61,777 nt of DNA from a virus. The DNA is taken from IMG/VR virus record IMGVR_UViG_3300027779_002131, positions 1-61,777 of that record, one strand, 5' to 3'. A program made the position numbers and the translations under genes. The notes beneath the pieces were generated by a model. The model ran no database searches, had not been told where the DNA came from, and saw only the letters and a program-made list of their open reading frames with translations. This document shows positions 50,186-59,911 of the stretch, in pieces (the first letter of the stretch is position 1; each line of letters begins with the position of its first letter).

Positions 50186-50218
50186 AGTGATTTCCTAGTT
50201 ATAGTTAGTTCTTACACT

Positions 50219-50226
50219 TATTTATC
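50219..50226 (-). promoter_or_regulatory. Late promoter GATAAATA
   Basis: Upstream of the 432-residue virion-like gene; leaves a leader with a ribosome site. Confidence 0.6.
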
Positions 50227-50239
50227 ATAATCGAAAGAT

Positions 50240-50695
50240 TTACAATTGATGTTTAAGTTCTTCCGATACAGATCTTAATTTAATAAGGGTTTCGTGTAGT
50301 CTAACAAATGCAACATCACGCATAAAGTCTTTATCAGTTACTTTTATAGTGTGTTTATGGAATATTGACTCAGTAAATAAATCAGCATACCTATCTAATA
50401 ATCGCTGTGTTCTGATCATTTGCATCTCACTAATATCGTATGATGCCTTGGGGTTAGTAGATGCGTTTAGACGTACACACAGCGTCTGTGCTGTATTCTT
50501 TTGCAGTATATGTGTAAGTACCACCTTTTTCTTTAAAGCCTCTGTTACATTGAAGTAATTGCCAGCCACAGTTTTAGTAACAACAAATACACCTCTTTTA
50601 GCGACCTTACCTGCTAAGGTATCCAACTGTCCTGCTAGGTGTGTTTTTTGTTGTTTGTTATACTTCTGTTTTTTGTGGGTATATTTTGTAGCCAA
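50240..50695 (-). CDS. Basic unknown protein, TTG start
   Basis: This is a 151-residue basic protein (ATKYTHKKQKYNKQQKTHLAG; EMQMIRTQRLLDRYADLF). No family recognised. The start codon is TTG at 50695 with an AAGGAAGGAAAAG ribosome site directly upstream; no ATG is near. It overlaps the previous gene by 38 bases. Confidence 0.65.
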   Translation of the reverse strand: MATKYTHKKQKYNKQQKTHLAGQLDTLAGKVAKRGVFVVTKTVAGNYFNVTEALKKKVVLTHILQKNTAQTLCVRLNASTNPKASYDISEMQMIRTQRLLDRYADLFTESIFHKHTIKVTDKDFMRDVAFVRLHETLIKLRSVSEELKHQL

Positions 50696-50882
50696 CTTTT
50701 CCTTCCTTTGTAGTTACTTTACGAATGACGTTTTGCTTATACATTTCTTCTACCATATGCAAAGTGTACTCGTCTAATGTATTTATATCTAAAAATTTGG
50801 TTAGGTCGATTTTGTTGAATAGGTCTGACTGAGATCTTGAGATAAAACTTAGATGTCCGTCTTTACATTTAACTGCTTTCAT
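50658..50882 (-). CDS. Small unknown protein with winged-helix-like pattern
   Basis: The 74-residue protein (EYTLHMVEEMYKQNVIRKVTTKEG, here in parts: helix EYTLHMVEEMY, turn, strand VGYKIYP) could be a small winged-helix fold, but this is only a pattern guess. The start overlaps the upstream stop (TAATGA). Confidence 0.55.
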   Translation of the reverse strand: MKAVKCKDGHLSFISRSQSDLFNKIDLTKFLDINTLDEYTLHMVEEMYKQNVIRKVTTKEGKVGYKIYPQKTEV

Positions 50883-51178
50883 TATGGACTCACTATCTCA
50901 AAGTCGTCTTCTGCTCTACTACTAGCACTTCTACCACCATGTTGTACAGCGGCTTTAGTTTTAGCACTATGCTGATCCATAGCGGTTACTTTATAAGTTT
51001 TGCCTGTAGGCGTATGCTTAACTTTATAGTTTTGGGATTGTTCGTTTGTTTTTCTTTTTGATTTTTTGCTCTTTGCAAAAACACTTGGATTAGGTCTTTT
51101 TTGCATGCCGCCCATTGGTTGGGCAACAATGGCAATACCACCGGAAGTTGTTTCATTAATTATATCATTTATTAACAT
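50882..51178 (-). CDS. Small basic unknown protein
   Basis: This 98-residue protein has a hydrophobic start (MLINDIINETTSGGIAIVAQ), a Lys/Ser-rich middle (FAKSKKSKRKTNEQ) and a segment YKVKHTPTGKTYKVTAMDQH. Function unknown. Leaderless late-promoter spacing fixes the start at 51178. Confidence 0.65.
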   Translation of the reverse strand: MLINDIINETTSGGIAIVAQPMGGMQKRPNPSVFAKSKKSKRKTNEQSQNYKVKHTPTGKTYKVTAMDQHSAKTKAAVQHGGRSASSRAEDDFEIVSP

Positions 51179-51183
51179 AGTAG

Positions 51184-51191
51184 TATTTACC
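51184..51191 (-). promoter_or_regulatory. Late promoter GGTAAATA, leaderless spacing
   Basis: Followed by CTACT and the ATG at 51178; overlaps the stop of the 715-residue protein gene. Confidence 0.6.
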
Positions 51192-53331
51192 TTAATTGGT
51201 TTTTAATTTTGTTGTAAGCAGGTTCTCGTATTACCCATTCGCCATTTTTAATGCTGAATCCCATAATTTTTAAATCAGCATTAGAATATGATCCTGACAA
51301 ATGTAAGTTCTTAAACCATATTAGTTTACCCCAGTTGCCTTTATCTGGAGCCTTCATTGGATTCTTACTGCGTTGCATAGGCGGACTTGGACGTTCTTGT
51401 CTTTCAATATCTAAATTCTTAAAGTAGCCTTCTTCAAAAGGACTAAGACGTTCCACAGCGGACCATGGTCCCCAATGTTTATGTTTCCTAACCATTTCAG
51501 CAAACGTTTTATAATCATATTTTTTTATATTTGTAGGATCTGCAATGCCATAATAAATAATTTTATCGCCGTTTGTTATTTTATTAATGTTAGAACCGTG
51601 ATTGTCTGATACATCGTTTACTTTTGCACCATCTTCTATCCAAGCATGTCCATAAGTATTACCTTGTTGTCCACCTATTCTAGGAGTTATATCTGCATGT
51701 ACTAACTTTGCTGTTTTATTACCTGCTCTAGCAAGTTCCATAAATTCTCTTCCAGATGCTTCGTAGCAATTCCCATCATTTCCTTCATATACACTTGCAC
51801 CAAAGTCTACTTTAGTTTTTTTCTTTTTCTTTTTCTTTTTAGGTTTGCTGTAAGTTGATAACGTTCCCATTCCCATAGTATCAGCGGCAACAAATCCACT
51901 GCCTGTGCCTGCTTCGCCACCGCCACCAGATGCTCCACCAGATGCTCCGCCGCCTGATCCATTACCGGCTCCGCCTCCACCACCAGTTCCTGCACCAGCG
52001 CCTGAACCTGCACCACCGCCGCCGTCTTCCGGGACAGTTCCTCTATAAGGTATTGTAAAATGTTTAAAAAGTGCTAATGCATCTTCTTTATACCTAATTA
52101 CACCAGCTAATCTTAATTGTATAATATATTCTTTAATTTCAGCAACTGTAGTTAGTTTGCCTGCATCTATTTCAGCTTGTATAATATCTTTTGCACTCTC
52201 TTGTTCTTTATCCATTTTACTAAGTACTTTGTTGTCTTCTTTAACATTGCTATCTGGTAAAAACTTTAATAGTAGTGTGCTACTGTTAGTTTTACTAAGT
52301 TGAAATTGGCTTTGGTTACTGTATTTTGCTGGATGTTTTTGGGTCACAGGTGCATAGTCATGGTATAACTCGCCTGCTTGGTCTAGCGGAATATTCTTTT
52401 TTGTTTGTTGGTCGTATGCTACAACTTTAGCTGGATAACGTTTTATTAAACTTGTCCACATGTGCTTGGCACTAGGTGTTTGCGTAAAATCTGAGTATAT
52501 TGGTAATTTTTTCCATGCACTAAAGGCTATATACAGTTTTATTGCTTTGCCTTGTCCTTGAATACTGGAGTCTAGTCCTACACCTTTAACCTTAACGCCA
52601 TCTTCAAACTGCCCTAATTTTAAGAAGCCTAATATATTTTTATCTTTAGTAGGTCCTGTTGCAGGTCCAGTATTTGCACGAAACCATGCCTTTATTTTTT
52701 CCCTGAAAGTTTTTGGAGGTTCTACTACGTTATCCTTTGCATAAAATATATAAATATCTCGGTTAGGCATAACATACACTTCAGTTTGTGATTGTATAGT
52801 AGGTATAGGTCCTAATGGTGTACCTGGTCTATAATCTTTTTCAGGATCCCAATCGTACTTAGGGGTTGAGTCTTGCGTTGCTTGTTTATATGCAGTATTA
52901 GGATTTGGATCATACGAGTCTGCAGGTTGATTAATAACTTCGCTAACTGGTGTGTTACTTACTTCGCCTGGAAACTGTTGCATTAAGTCCTCAATACTAG
53001 CATCAATAACTATTGCATCCACCATATGCATATCTAACATCCTTGCGGCATCGTATCGATGATGTCCATTAACTAAGTAACCGTTCTTGTCTACTATAAA
53101 AGGCTTGTCTATGCTATGATAGTCTTTTGCAACTTTTTGAGCAAGTCCTGGTACTCGTTGAGATTGTACCGGTTTAATTACAGCCAACGGAATTGTTTTT
53201 CTAACATATTTTATACCAGAAGCCTGTATGTCTGGTTCTTTAAGTTGGGGTAAAAGATTTCGGTCAAAGTGTTTATCACTTATATTATTCGGTAGTGTAG
53301 ATAGTACTGCTTCGTATATTGACATTTTCAT
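51187..53331 (-). CDS. Multidomain protein: ParB-like, acyltransferase-like, Cys-His hydrolase-like
   Basis: The product is about 715 residues. Residues 40-125 match the ParB/sulfiredoxin N-terminal fold (KPFIVDKNGYLVNGHHRYDA). Residues 220-310 look like a GNAT acyltransferase (GVGLDSSIQGQGKAIKLYIA; SDFTQTPSAKHMW). A long Gly/Ala/Ser linker spans about 437-482. The C-terminal domain has Cys in GNCYEASGREFM near 520 and His/Asp in YGHAWIEDGAKVNDVSD near 560, like papain-fold enzymes. Start 53331 gives ATGA overlap with the 34-residue gene. The architecture fits an injected polyvalent protein. Confidence 0.7.
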   Translation of the reverse strand: MKMSIYEAVLSTLPNNISDKHFDRNLLPQLKEPDIQASGIKYVRKTIPLAVIKPVQSQRVPGLAQKVAKDYHSIDKPFIVDKNGYLVNGHHRYDAARMLDMHMVDAIVIDASIEDLMQQFPGEVSNTPVSEVINQPADSYDPNPNTAYKQATQDSTPKYDWDPEKDYRPGTPLGPIPTIQSQTEVYVMPNRDIYIFYAKDNVVEPPKTFREKIKAWFRANTGPATGPTKDKNILGFLKLGQFEDGVKVKGVGLDSSIQGQGKAIKLYIAFSAWKKLPIYSDFTQTPSAKHMWTSLIKRYPAKVVAYDQQTKKNIPLDQAGELYHDYAPVTQKHPAKYSNQSQFQLSKTNSSTLLLKFLPDSNVKEDNKVLSKMDKEQESAKDIIQAEIDAGKLTTVAEIKEYIIQLRLAGVIRYKEDALALFKHFTIPYRGTVPEDGGGGAGSGAGAGTGGGGGAGNGSGGGASGGASGGGGEAGTGSGFVAADTMGMGTLSTYSKPKKKKKKKKTKVDFGASVYEGNDGNCYEASGREFMELARAGNKTAKLVHADITPRIGGQQGNTYGHAWIEDGAKVNDVSDNHGSNINKITNGDKIIYYGIADPTNIKKYDYKTFAEMVRKHKHWGPWSAVERLSPFEEGYFKNLDIERQERPSPPMQRSKNPMKAPDKGNWGKLIWFKNLHLSGSYSNADLKIMGFSIKNGEWVIREPAYNKIKNQLR

Positions 53332-53432
53332 GGTCTTATCCATTTACCGTTTCTAAATACCGCAACTTCACCTTTATTACAAAGTGTGTATTCTCCTTCT
53401 ACAGGATGTTGAGGCTCTTTAACTTTTATCAT
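53328..53432 (-). CDS. 34-residue coupling protein between two giant genes
   Basis: The frame starts MIKVKEPQHPVEGEYTLCNK and ends in FRNGKWIRP. Its ATG overlaps the stop of the 1972-residue gene and its stop overlaps the start of the 715-residue gene, so it fills the gap exactly. Conserved-looking small beta protein; may also serve to couple translation. Confidence 0.55.
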   Translation of the reverse strand: MIKVKEPQHPVEGEYTLCNKGEVAVFRNGKWIRP

Positions 53433-56400
53433 AATTGTTTTAATACATTTTTGTTCAATTTCATTTTTGCATAGCCTTTAACTATACTTCTAATATCATG
53501 CTTGTCGCCGTAAGCCGCTCTAGCGGCTCTAAAATCTCTAATCATCGATGGATCTGGTATGCAAACATACGCAGTCATTTGTGCTTTAAGATCGCCTGTT
53601 AAGATAGGACTTGCTAACACTAGTCGTAACTTTCTAATTGTGTCGTTGTTAGGTACTGCGCCTTCTTGTACACTTTCAACTTTCTTACGCATACTTGATC
53701 CTCTTACTTTTAATAAGTCTACTAAACCTTTTTCTTTTTCAATGTAGTTCCTAATGTAGCCTTTACTGTTCTGATACATTCTAACTGATAAGAATTCTTT
53801 GCCTGTAATTTTGTTAAAAATAGTAATCTTAGGATGTTTTGCAGTTTCAATCATCCTTGCTTCTAAGTCAACTTTATCTTTGTCCATCATTCTATCTAAC
53901 TTTTTAAAGTCTAACACATAGTAGCCGCCTGCTTTTAAATCTGTAAACTGTACTAACTTGACTCTATCGTCATTCAGTGTAGCAAAGAACTTAATTGCAT
54001 CTAATAATTTTACTAGAAAGTTTTTTTCGTTTTCTTCACTAGTTAACTGTGAACTTAATTGTTTTGTTGCTTCAGTGTATGCAATTCTGTAACCTTGCTC
54101 AACTGAATCAGCAGTAATAAATTGATCTTCAATTGGTGTTAAGTCAACATTAAATCTATCCCACATTTCTTTTAATATACTATAACGTACAGTTAATGGT
54201 TCTTTTTGCTTGCCGCCACCTACTTGACCCATTTGTTTTGTACTACCAACTTTAACACTCATATCAAAGTGTTGCAATGTTTTTTCTGGGCCGCCATCTA
54301 AACTGTGGGTTAAGAATACATCTACTTTAGTATCTGTTTCTCCGGTTACACCGTCAGCAATAACTTTTACTGTATCTACTTTACCATTTGCTTGGAAATA
54401 ATTTGTGTACCTTTCTAAATTATCATTGACATACTCTGCAACACCAGTTGTTATTTGTTGCATCACACCCCACTTCTTAGGATCTATAAAGTCCATGTAA
54501 GTATCGTGTTTTAAATTAAGTGTTAGTGTAAAGTAATCTGCTATAGGATTATCTACTTCTTGTGCTGTAAGTGTTAGCTCATGCCAGCCACCCTTGTCTG
54601 GGGCATCTTTAGGTAATCGTTTAATTACATTTTCTATATCTAGTGATGTTACTGGTGCACTTGGACGTACTAATAAACGTGCAAATGTGCCACAGCCTAA
54701 TATGCCTTCTGCTACTTCACCTTTGTTTGAGACTTTAACAGGAGCGTCACCATCTGCATCTGCTGTTCTGGCTCCAAAATCTGCTGTTTTTTCTAAAGCC
54801 GAGTAGGCTATTATTTCGCCATCTGCTGTTCTCAGTTTTGAAGGTAACTGTGAAGCATTCTCGGCATTGTAAAATGCATCAGCCATTTCTGGGTCTAGTA
54901 CAATCTTGCCTGTGAATCCTGCTAAGTCAAATTCAGCACCTGCACTTAATTTGTCAGCAAATGCTTGTATTCTTGCAGGTGTTTTTAATTCTGCTCTGCC
55001 TAAGTCTCTTTCAAACATTTTAATATGTATATTATTAATTTTGCTAGAGTCTATTTTCTCTAGCATAAGTAGTTGTTCTTCTAGTGTTTTAGCTTCTAGT
55101 TTTTCAAAAGTAGTTGACTCTATTCCAAATGGTGGTCTTTCTTGTACCCGGCCTCTAAGAGGTTCACCCTGCTCAACGCCTGGCGCATCCACGCTATGGG
55201 TAGTGGTATTGTAGGTGTTTCCATTTTTTACTACTTCTATTGCTTTTGCTAATGTGTAAGGACCATCGCGTGTTAATCCGGCAAGTAATGCCGATAGTAG
55301 AACGTTTTGATCAACTCCCTTTGTGTTTGTCATGTTTAAAAACTTAACTAGCATCATCGTCGGGCCTTCAAAGTATCTCGATATACCATCCCTCATCATG
55401 GAATCAAAAGATGGAAACTTAGTTCTAATGTTCTGTATTAGATCTTCATCGTCTGGAAAAAATGTAGAGTCTTCTTTGGATAACTTTTTAACAATATCTG
55501 GATTGTTCATTCGCCATACATTTGCACTAGTTGGTTCAAATGGTTCTCCGCCTGGACCGTTAATTACTGATCGAGGTAACAGAGGTTCTAAGTTGTAAGG
55601 TTCTACTCCTTCTCTACCGTCACCATTTTCTATAACTTCGATGCCTAGTTTCCGGAATGCGTCTTTATTTACTTTTTTTATTTTCCTGAACCCATCATTA
55701 TTAAAGTTGTCAAATTCATAACCGTAAATCATATTCCATTTATTGAGAATCTTATCAGCTGATTTATTTCGCCACTGGCGTTCATCACGTCGTAGAGCAA
55801 TTGCTCGACTGGTTCGATCAGATTCTGCTGAAAATATTTTGGAGGCTTCGAGAGCTATATAATAATATGCCCAAGGTACGTTAAACACTTTTTGAGATTC
55901 ACTATGATACATACTGCTACCAAAGAAAAACTGACTATAAAAAGCTCTTGATTCTTCATCTGTTATAGGTTCATCTCTGTTTATTTTTCCAGTCATTTGC
56001 GCCATGTCACCTAATAACTGTTCAGTTACATATAGATCTCCACCATATGCGTATGTAGTTATAGTTGCCGGTGCATCGCCTATATATTTACTTGTAAACT
56101 CTTCACCTCTTTTATGTTGAGTGAGCTTGTTATCAATATCATCTTTTTGACTATTAAATCCCATCTGTTGTGATATTTTATCTAAGTTAGTCATCCAGGT
56201 TGCAATAGCATCTGTTCGTGGTTTTATTATTTTTTGAATAGCTTTGGATTTATTATAAAAATCTTTATCTTGTCCTAGTCGATTATAGTAAGCCGACAAT
56301 GAATCATTAATATAGCGTACTACACTAGCACTTATCTGATCTACTGGATTATCGTCAAAAGGGCCTGGTATATAATTAGTGCCTCTCAATGCTTCTATAT

Positions 56401-59347
56401 TGCTTTTTGTTCTTTGCATGTCATCTTTTGTTATAATGAAATACAGTTCTGGACGGGTTTGGCCATATTCAGTATCTTTTAACTCAGGGAATAGGTCTTC
56501 CAACCTATCACCGTATGAATTTGCTTGCTTATCTCCTACTGTTTTTAAAAGCTGTTCTGTAGAATTTGCTAGTAATTTAACGCTGTTTATATACAGCTCT
56601 GGATTAGTGCCGTTTAATTTATTTAATGCCAGTATCCGGGTTCTTAAGTTATCTGTTAAGCTAGACGTTGCATGGTCGGCATATGATTCTCTTTCTCTTC
56701 TGCTATCAAATTTCTTAGATACTGGATGTTCCCATTTATCATAAGTCGTTAATTTTTTAGTTAACTTATCTAACGCTTCGTCTTGTATTGGGCCTCCAGG
56801 AAGTGGCCATTGCAACTCGTTTCGAAGACGTCTGCCAAATTGGCCCCATGGTATCCCACTATTGCCCATGCCACTATCACCTGACATTGTTTTAAATAAT
56901 TCTGCTACACTATTACTAGTTTGATTTGACGCAGATGCTATTAAGTCAACTGCTTCAGAGTCTTTCCATAAGATGGTTGTATTAAAACCATTCCATATGC
57001 CAACTAAAATTTCGTTTACCTGAGGATGTGTTAACCAGCTTGGGTCATTTACTACGGTTTTCTTAAATAATCTGTCTATGCCATTTTTAACTCTTTCAAA
57101 TGTTGTTTCTTGAGTATGATTAACTTGATCGTTCTGGGAATACCCAATACCGCGGACATTACCAAACGTTTTATTAATTGTTGTTGACAGTGAGTCGTAA
57201 GATAATTTAAACTGTGGTAATGATTTTCTTAACACACCAATTGCTTTTGCATTAACTGGTTCTCTGTTAAGGTTTTGATTTAAATCGTAACCTGCTTGTT
57301 GTAAGGCTTTAACATAATTTATTTGTGCTGTTTCAAGATCCTCTTTTTCGTGGTGCTCATTATATCCATCTAGGAATTTAAATGCCGCATTTATATTTTC
57401 AATACTGTCAATATAATTCTCTTTACTAAAGAATCCTTTTAATACATCAATAAGAGGGTCTTCATAAGTAAATCTGTCTTTAACTCTATCTTCTATGTCT
57501 TTGCCAATTGTGCCAACATTGTTAATCAATTTAAACAATGCTTTAATATAATCAGCATTATGTAACTCATCACTATATGCCGCATTAAGTGTTTCTGCAT
57601 AACGTACTACTGACTTAACTACAGTTGGGAAATCTTGATGGTAATCATTTCCGCCACCTATTCTAAATTCTACTAAGTTATGGCCTGATTCACTGTCTTG
57701 CTGATCTTTAAAGTTAATTGAAGTAAATTTATCTTGACTTATGCCAGTTATTAAAATATCTTCTATGTCTTTGATTGTTTTTATATTACTAGGATCTGCT
57801 TTAAGCTCACTTGCTTTCTTTTGTAATCGTTGGTATTGTGACTTAGCATAACTATTGTTTTCTCTGCCAAACGTACTTAATAAGTACTTGTCACCAAGCA
57901 ATACAGCAAGTTTTACTCTGTTAACTTCTGCAAAACCGGAAATGCCATTTTGTTCGCCGTTCCAACTCATAGTAACATGTAAGCCTGTTGACCTATTAGT
58001 ATCAACGTTTCGATCAGCAAGTAGTTCAAACAGCGACTTCATTTCTTCGAGCATGTCTCTTGGACTATTGTACACCGGAGAAATAATCTCTGCACCTAGG
58101 CCGTCTGATTCAATACTGCTATCGTCTTCAACTCTCCAGTAACTATTGTTTATACCGCCGGAATGATATTCTCCTGTTTCTACATCGTTATATTTTGAGT
58201 TGTTATATGCCCAATTAGATACTTCATCGCCAATTTCTTCTAAGCCGCCATCACTCGCTAAGAAAACATCAAAGTCGCTTAACATCGAGCTGGGAGAACC
58301 ATAGTGGTCATGTATCCAATCATACATAGTGTGATTTTGCAATGCTTGATCAAACGCTTCGTCCATGACTTCGCCGCTGTCTCTTGCTTCTTGTTCGAGA
58401 TATTCAATAAGTTCGTCTTCGTATTCTTCTTCGACAACTTCTCGTAACCAATTCATGTACTCGTAGCCATCTTCTATTCTGCTTTTGTACTCTGCTGGAT
58501 TTTGATTTTTAAAATCTTCTTTGTATCTATCAACTGCTTCTGACGTTGGGCCGCCATTTGAATCAATAAATTGTTCGATGTAGTTTTCATCTTCTTTACG
58601 TTCGGCTACTAACTCTTGTATGAGTTCGCCTTCATATTCATATATTTTATCTTCTCTGAGCCATTCATGGTATCCTTCTGTCATTCTTTCAGTATAACGC
58701 TCTCCATACTCGTTGTCTACTCTTTCTTCGATTTCGGACCAGTCTAGGTCATCAATATCGTCTGATGAGGAGCCGTTATACCCTTCCCAGGACGTCTCTG
58801 CTTCGAATCCGCATTTAATGTATGCATCTAACGCCCGTGTAACTGTATGCTTTTGGTTAAAATTAATTTCAAACAACTGCTCTGTACTTTGCTCACGTAA
58901 TTGATTTTTACGAGCTAAACGTTTGATTCTTTTGTTAGCTGAATTTGATTTTGATTGATCGTCATTTTTTATTTTTTTAAGTGCGTCGTGGCTAATATCT
59001 TCATCAACCATTACTTCTACTTCTGGATCATATAATTCATATTTTCCATCTGGTAATTCAACAACAACCTGATCTGGGTTTGGTGTTGAACCTATCATAC
59101 TATGTACTTTGCCAGCAACTTCGCCATTCTCGTCTTTAAATTCTGTTCCGTTTTCTAAGCCTTTTGCTGGTACAGGCTTAATAGGTTTTGAAAGATCTGC
59201 TAACGACGGAGTTGTAGTTGGACTACTTGATTGTGCTGTTGATGGGGAGGGTTTATTAGCACCATAAGAAGCTCCACCAGTAGACATACCATACTCATTT
59301 AGGCGTTTTACTAATGATTGTAATGTTTGCACATCCTTAAATTTCAT
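53429..59347 (-). CDS. Giant multidomain protein with amidoligase-like domain
   Basis: The product is 1972 residues. After a low-complexity start and a very acidic helical region (about 170-350), residues 395-575 show an amidoligase (COOH-NH2 ligase)-like pattern: YWRVEDDSSIESDGLGAEII, then SPVYNS, DVDTNRSTGLHVTMSW-type motif near 455 with the GLH core, and NLVEFRIGGGNDYHQDFP near 560. Near 1675-1712, KVDVFLTH followed by HFDMSVKVGSTKQMGQVGGG recalls a PD-(D/E)XK nuclease core (D, then x-x-K). The rest is not recognised. It is in the late block and could be packaged and injected. Confidence 0.7.
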   Translation of the reverse strand: MKFKDVQTLQSLVKRLNEYGMSTGGASYGANKPSPSTAQSSSPTTTPSLADLSKPIKPVPAKGLENGTEFKDENGEVAGKVHSMIGSTPNPDQVVVELPDGKYELYDPEVEVMVDEDISHDALKKIKNDDQSKSNSANKRIKRLARKNQLREQSTEQLFEINFNQKHTVTRALDAYIKCGFEAETSWEGYNGSSSDDIDDLDWSEIEERVDNEYGERYTERMTEGYHEWLREDKIYEYEGELIQELVAERKEDENYIEQFIDSNGGPTSEAVDRYKEDFKNQNPAEYKSRIEDGYEYMNWLREVVEEEYEDELIEYLEQEARDSGEVMDEAFDQALQNHTMYDWIHDHYGSPSSMLSDFDVFLASDGGLEEIGDEVSNWAYNNSKYNDVETGEYHSGGINNSYWRVEDDSSIESDGLGAEIISPVYNSPRDMLEEMKSLFELLADRNVDTNRSTGLHVTMSWNGEQNGISGFAEVNRVKLAVLLGDKYLLSTFGRENNSYAKSQYQRLQKKASELKADPSNIKTIKDIEDILITGISQDKFTSINFKDQQDSESGHNLVEFRIGGGNDYHQDFPTVVKSVVRYAETLNAAYSDELHNADYIKALFKLINNVGTIGKDIEDRVKDRFTYEDPLIDVLKGFFSKENYIDSIENINAAFKFLDGYNEHHEKEDLETAQINYVKALQQAGYDLNQNLNREPVNAKAIGVLRKSLPQFKLSYDSLSTTINKTFGNVRGIGYSQNDQVNHTQETTFERVKNGIDRLFKKTVVNDPSWLTHPQVNEILVGIWNGFNTTILWKDSEAVDLIASASNQTSNSVAELFKTMSGDSGMGNSGIPWGQFGRRLRNELQWPLPGGPIQDEALDKLTKKLTTYDKWEHPVSKKFDSRRERESYADHATSSLTDNLRTRILALNKLNGTNPELYINSVKLLANSTEQLLKTVGDKQANSYGDRLEDLFPELKDTEYGQTRPELYFIITKDDMQRTKSNIEALRGTNYIPGPFDDNPVDQISASVVRYINDSLSAYYNRLGQDKDFYNKSKAIQKIIKPRTDAIATWMTNLDKISQQMGFNSQKDDIDNKLTQHKRGEEFTSKYIGDAPATITTYAYGGDLYVTEQLLGDMAQMTGKINRDEPITDEESRAFYSQFFFGSSMYHSESQKVFNVPWAYYYIALEASKIFSAESDRTSRAIALRRDERQWRNKSADKILNKWNMIYGYEFDNFNNDGFRKIKKVNKDAFRKLGIEVIENGDGREGVEPYNLEPLLPRSVINGPGGEPFEPTSANVWRMNNPDIVKKLSKEDSTFFPDDEDLIQNIRTKFPSFDSMMRDGISRYFEGPTMMLVKFLNMTNTKGVDQNVLLSALLAGLTRDGPYTLAKAIEVVKNGNTYNTTTHSVDAPGVEQGEPLRGRVQERPPFGIESTTFEKLEAKTLEEQLLMLEKIDSSKINNIHIKMFERDLGRAELKTPARIQAFADKLSAGAEFDLAGFTGKIVLDPEMADAFYNAENASQLPSKLRTADGEIIAYSALEKTADFGARTADADGDAPVKVSNKGEVAEGILGCGTFARLLVRPSAPVTSLDIENVIKRLPKDAPDKGGWHELTLTAQEVDNPIADYFTLTLNLKHDTYMDFIDPKKWGVMQQITTGVAEYVNDNLERYTNYFQANGKVDTVKVIADGVTGETDTKVDVFLTHSLDGGPEKTLQHFDMSVKVGSTKQMGQVGGGKQKEPLTVRYSILKEMWDRFNVDLTPIEDQFITADSVEQGYRIAYTEATKQLSSQLTSEENEKNFLVKLLDAIKFFATLNDDRVKLVQFTDLKAGGYYVLDFKKLDRMMDKDKVDLEARMIETAKHPKITIFNKITGKEFLSVRMYQNSKGYIRNYIEKEKGLVDLLKVRGSSMRKKVESVQEGAVPNNDTIRKLRLVLASPILTGDLKAQMTAYVCIPDPSMIRDFRAARAAYGDKHDIRSIVKGYAKMKLNKNVLKQL

Positions 59348-59348
59348 A

Positions 59349-59651
59349 TTACTTGCGTCTCTTAAATCTAGTTGCTTTATTTAATGATGCTACCCTACGA
59401 CTAATCGGATTATACTTTTTAGACCTGCCGGCTTTACGAGTAATTCTCTTACCCATTCTTGCTTTTGTTTTTTTCAGTGTTAAACGTTTCTTGAAGTCAA
59501 TTGGGGCACCGCATTGTGCCGCAGTTGCTACTACTCTGCCTTTACGTCTGCCTGAAGTACATCTAACAGCTCGTTTAACTGACTTGCCCATTTTACGCCA
59601 TACCATTCTGGCTTCAAACAACTCAGTATCTGTAAATTCACTGATTATCAT
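59349..59651 (-). CDS. Highly basic phage protein
   Basis: The 100-residue Arg/Lys-rich protein (VWRKMGKSVKRAVRCTSGRR; KKTKARMGKRITRKAGRSKK) strongly resembles a protein I recall as conserved in T4-like marine phages, with CTSGRRKGRVV and CGAPI. Probably binds DNA or RNA, perhaps packaged. Starts after an AGGAAC site and overlaps the upstream gene by four bases. Confidence 0.75.
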   Translation of the reverse strand: MIISEFTDTELFEARMVWRKMGKSVKRAVRCTSGRRKGRVVATAAQCGAPIDFKKRLTLKKTKARMGKRITRKAGRSKKYNPISRRVASLNKATRFKRRK

Positions 59652-59902
59652 AACATTGTTCCTACCAATGTACCAATTGTTGCTAATAATGTAGTAATTG
59701 TTATGCCAACTATAGCAACGATCCAGCCTTCTAATTTATCTAGTCTAGCTTTAGTATCTTCTTTAAACTCCCTAAGTTCAGCAGTAATACTCTCAATTCT
59801 AAGCATATCAGCAATAATATGTGCTTCTACTCCACCTTCTTGAATATACTGCTCTGGTTGTGGTGATTCTTTAGTTTCAACTTTAACTTTTTTTCTAACC
59901 AT
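59648..59902 (-). CDS. Holin-like/XhlA-like small membrane protein
   Basis: The 84-residue protein has a charged coiled-coil N-terminal half (ITAELREFKEDTKARLDKLE) followed by one C-terminal transmembrane helix (WIVAIVGITITTLLATIGTL). This layout matches XhlA/holin-like proteins. Could help lysis, or be a virion membrane protein. Confidence 0.65.
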   Translation of the reverse strand: MVRKKVKVETKESPQPEQYIQEGGVEAHIIADMLRIESITAELREFKEDTKARLDKLEGWIVAIVGITITTLLATIGTLVGTML

Positions 59903-59911
59903 TGTTTATCT

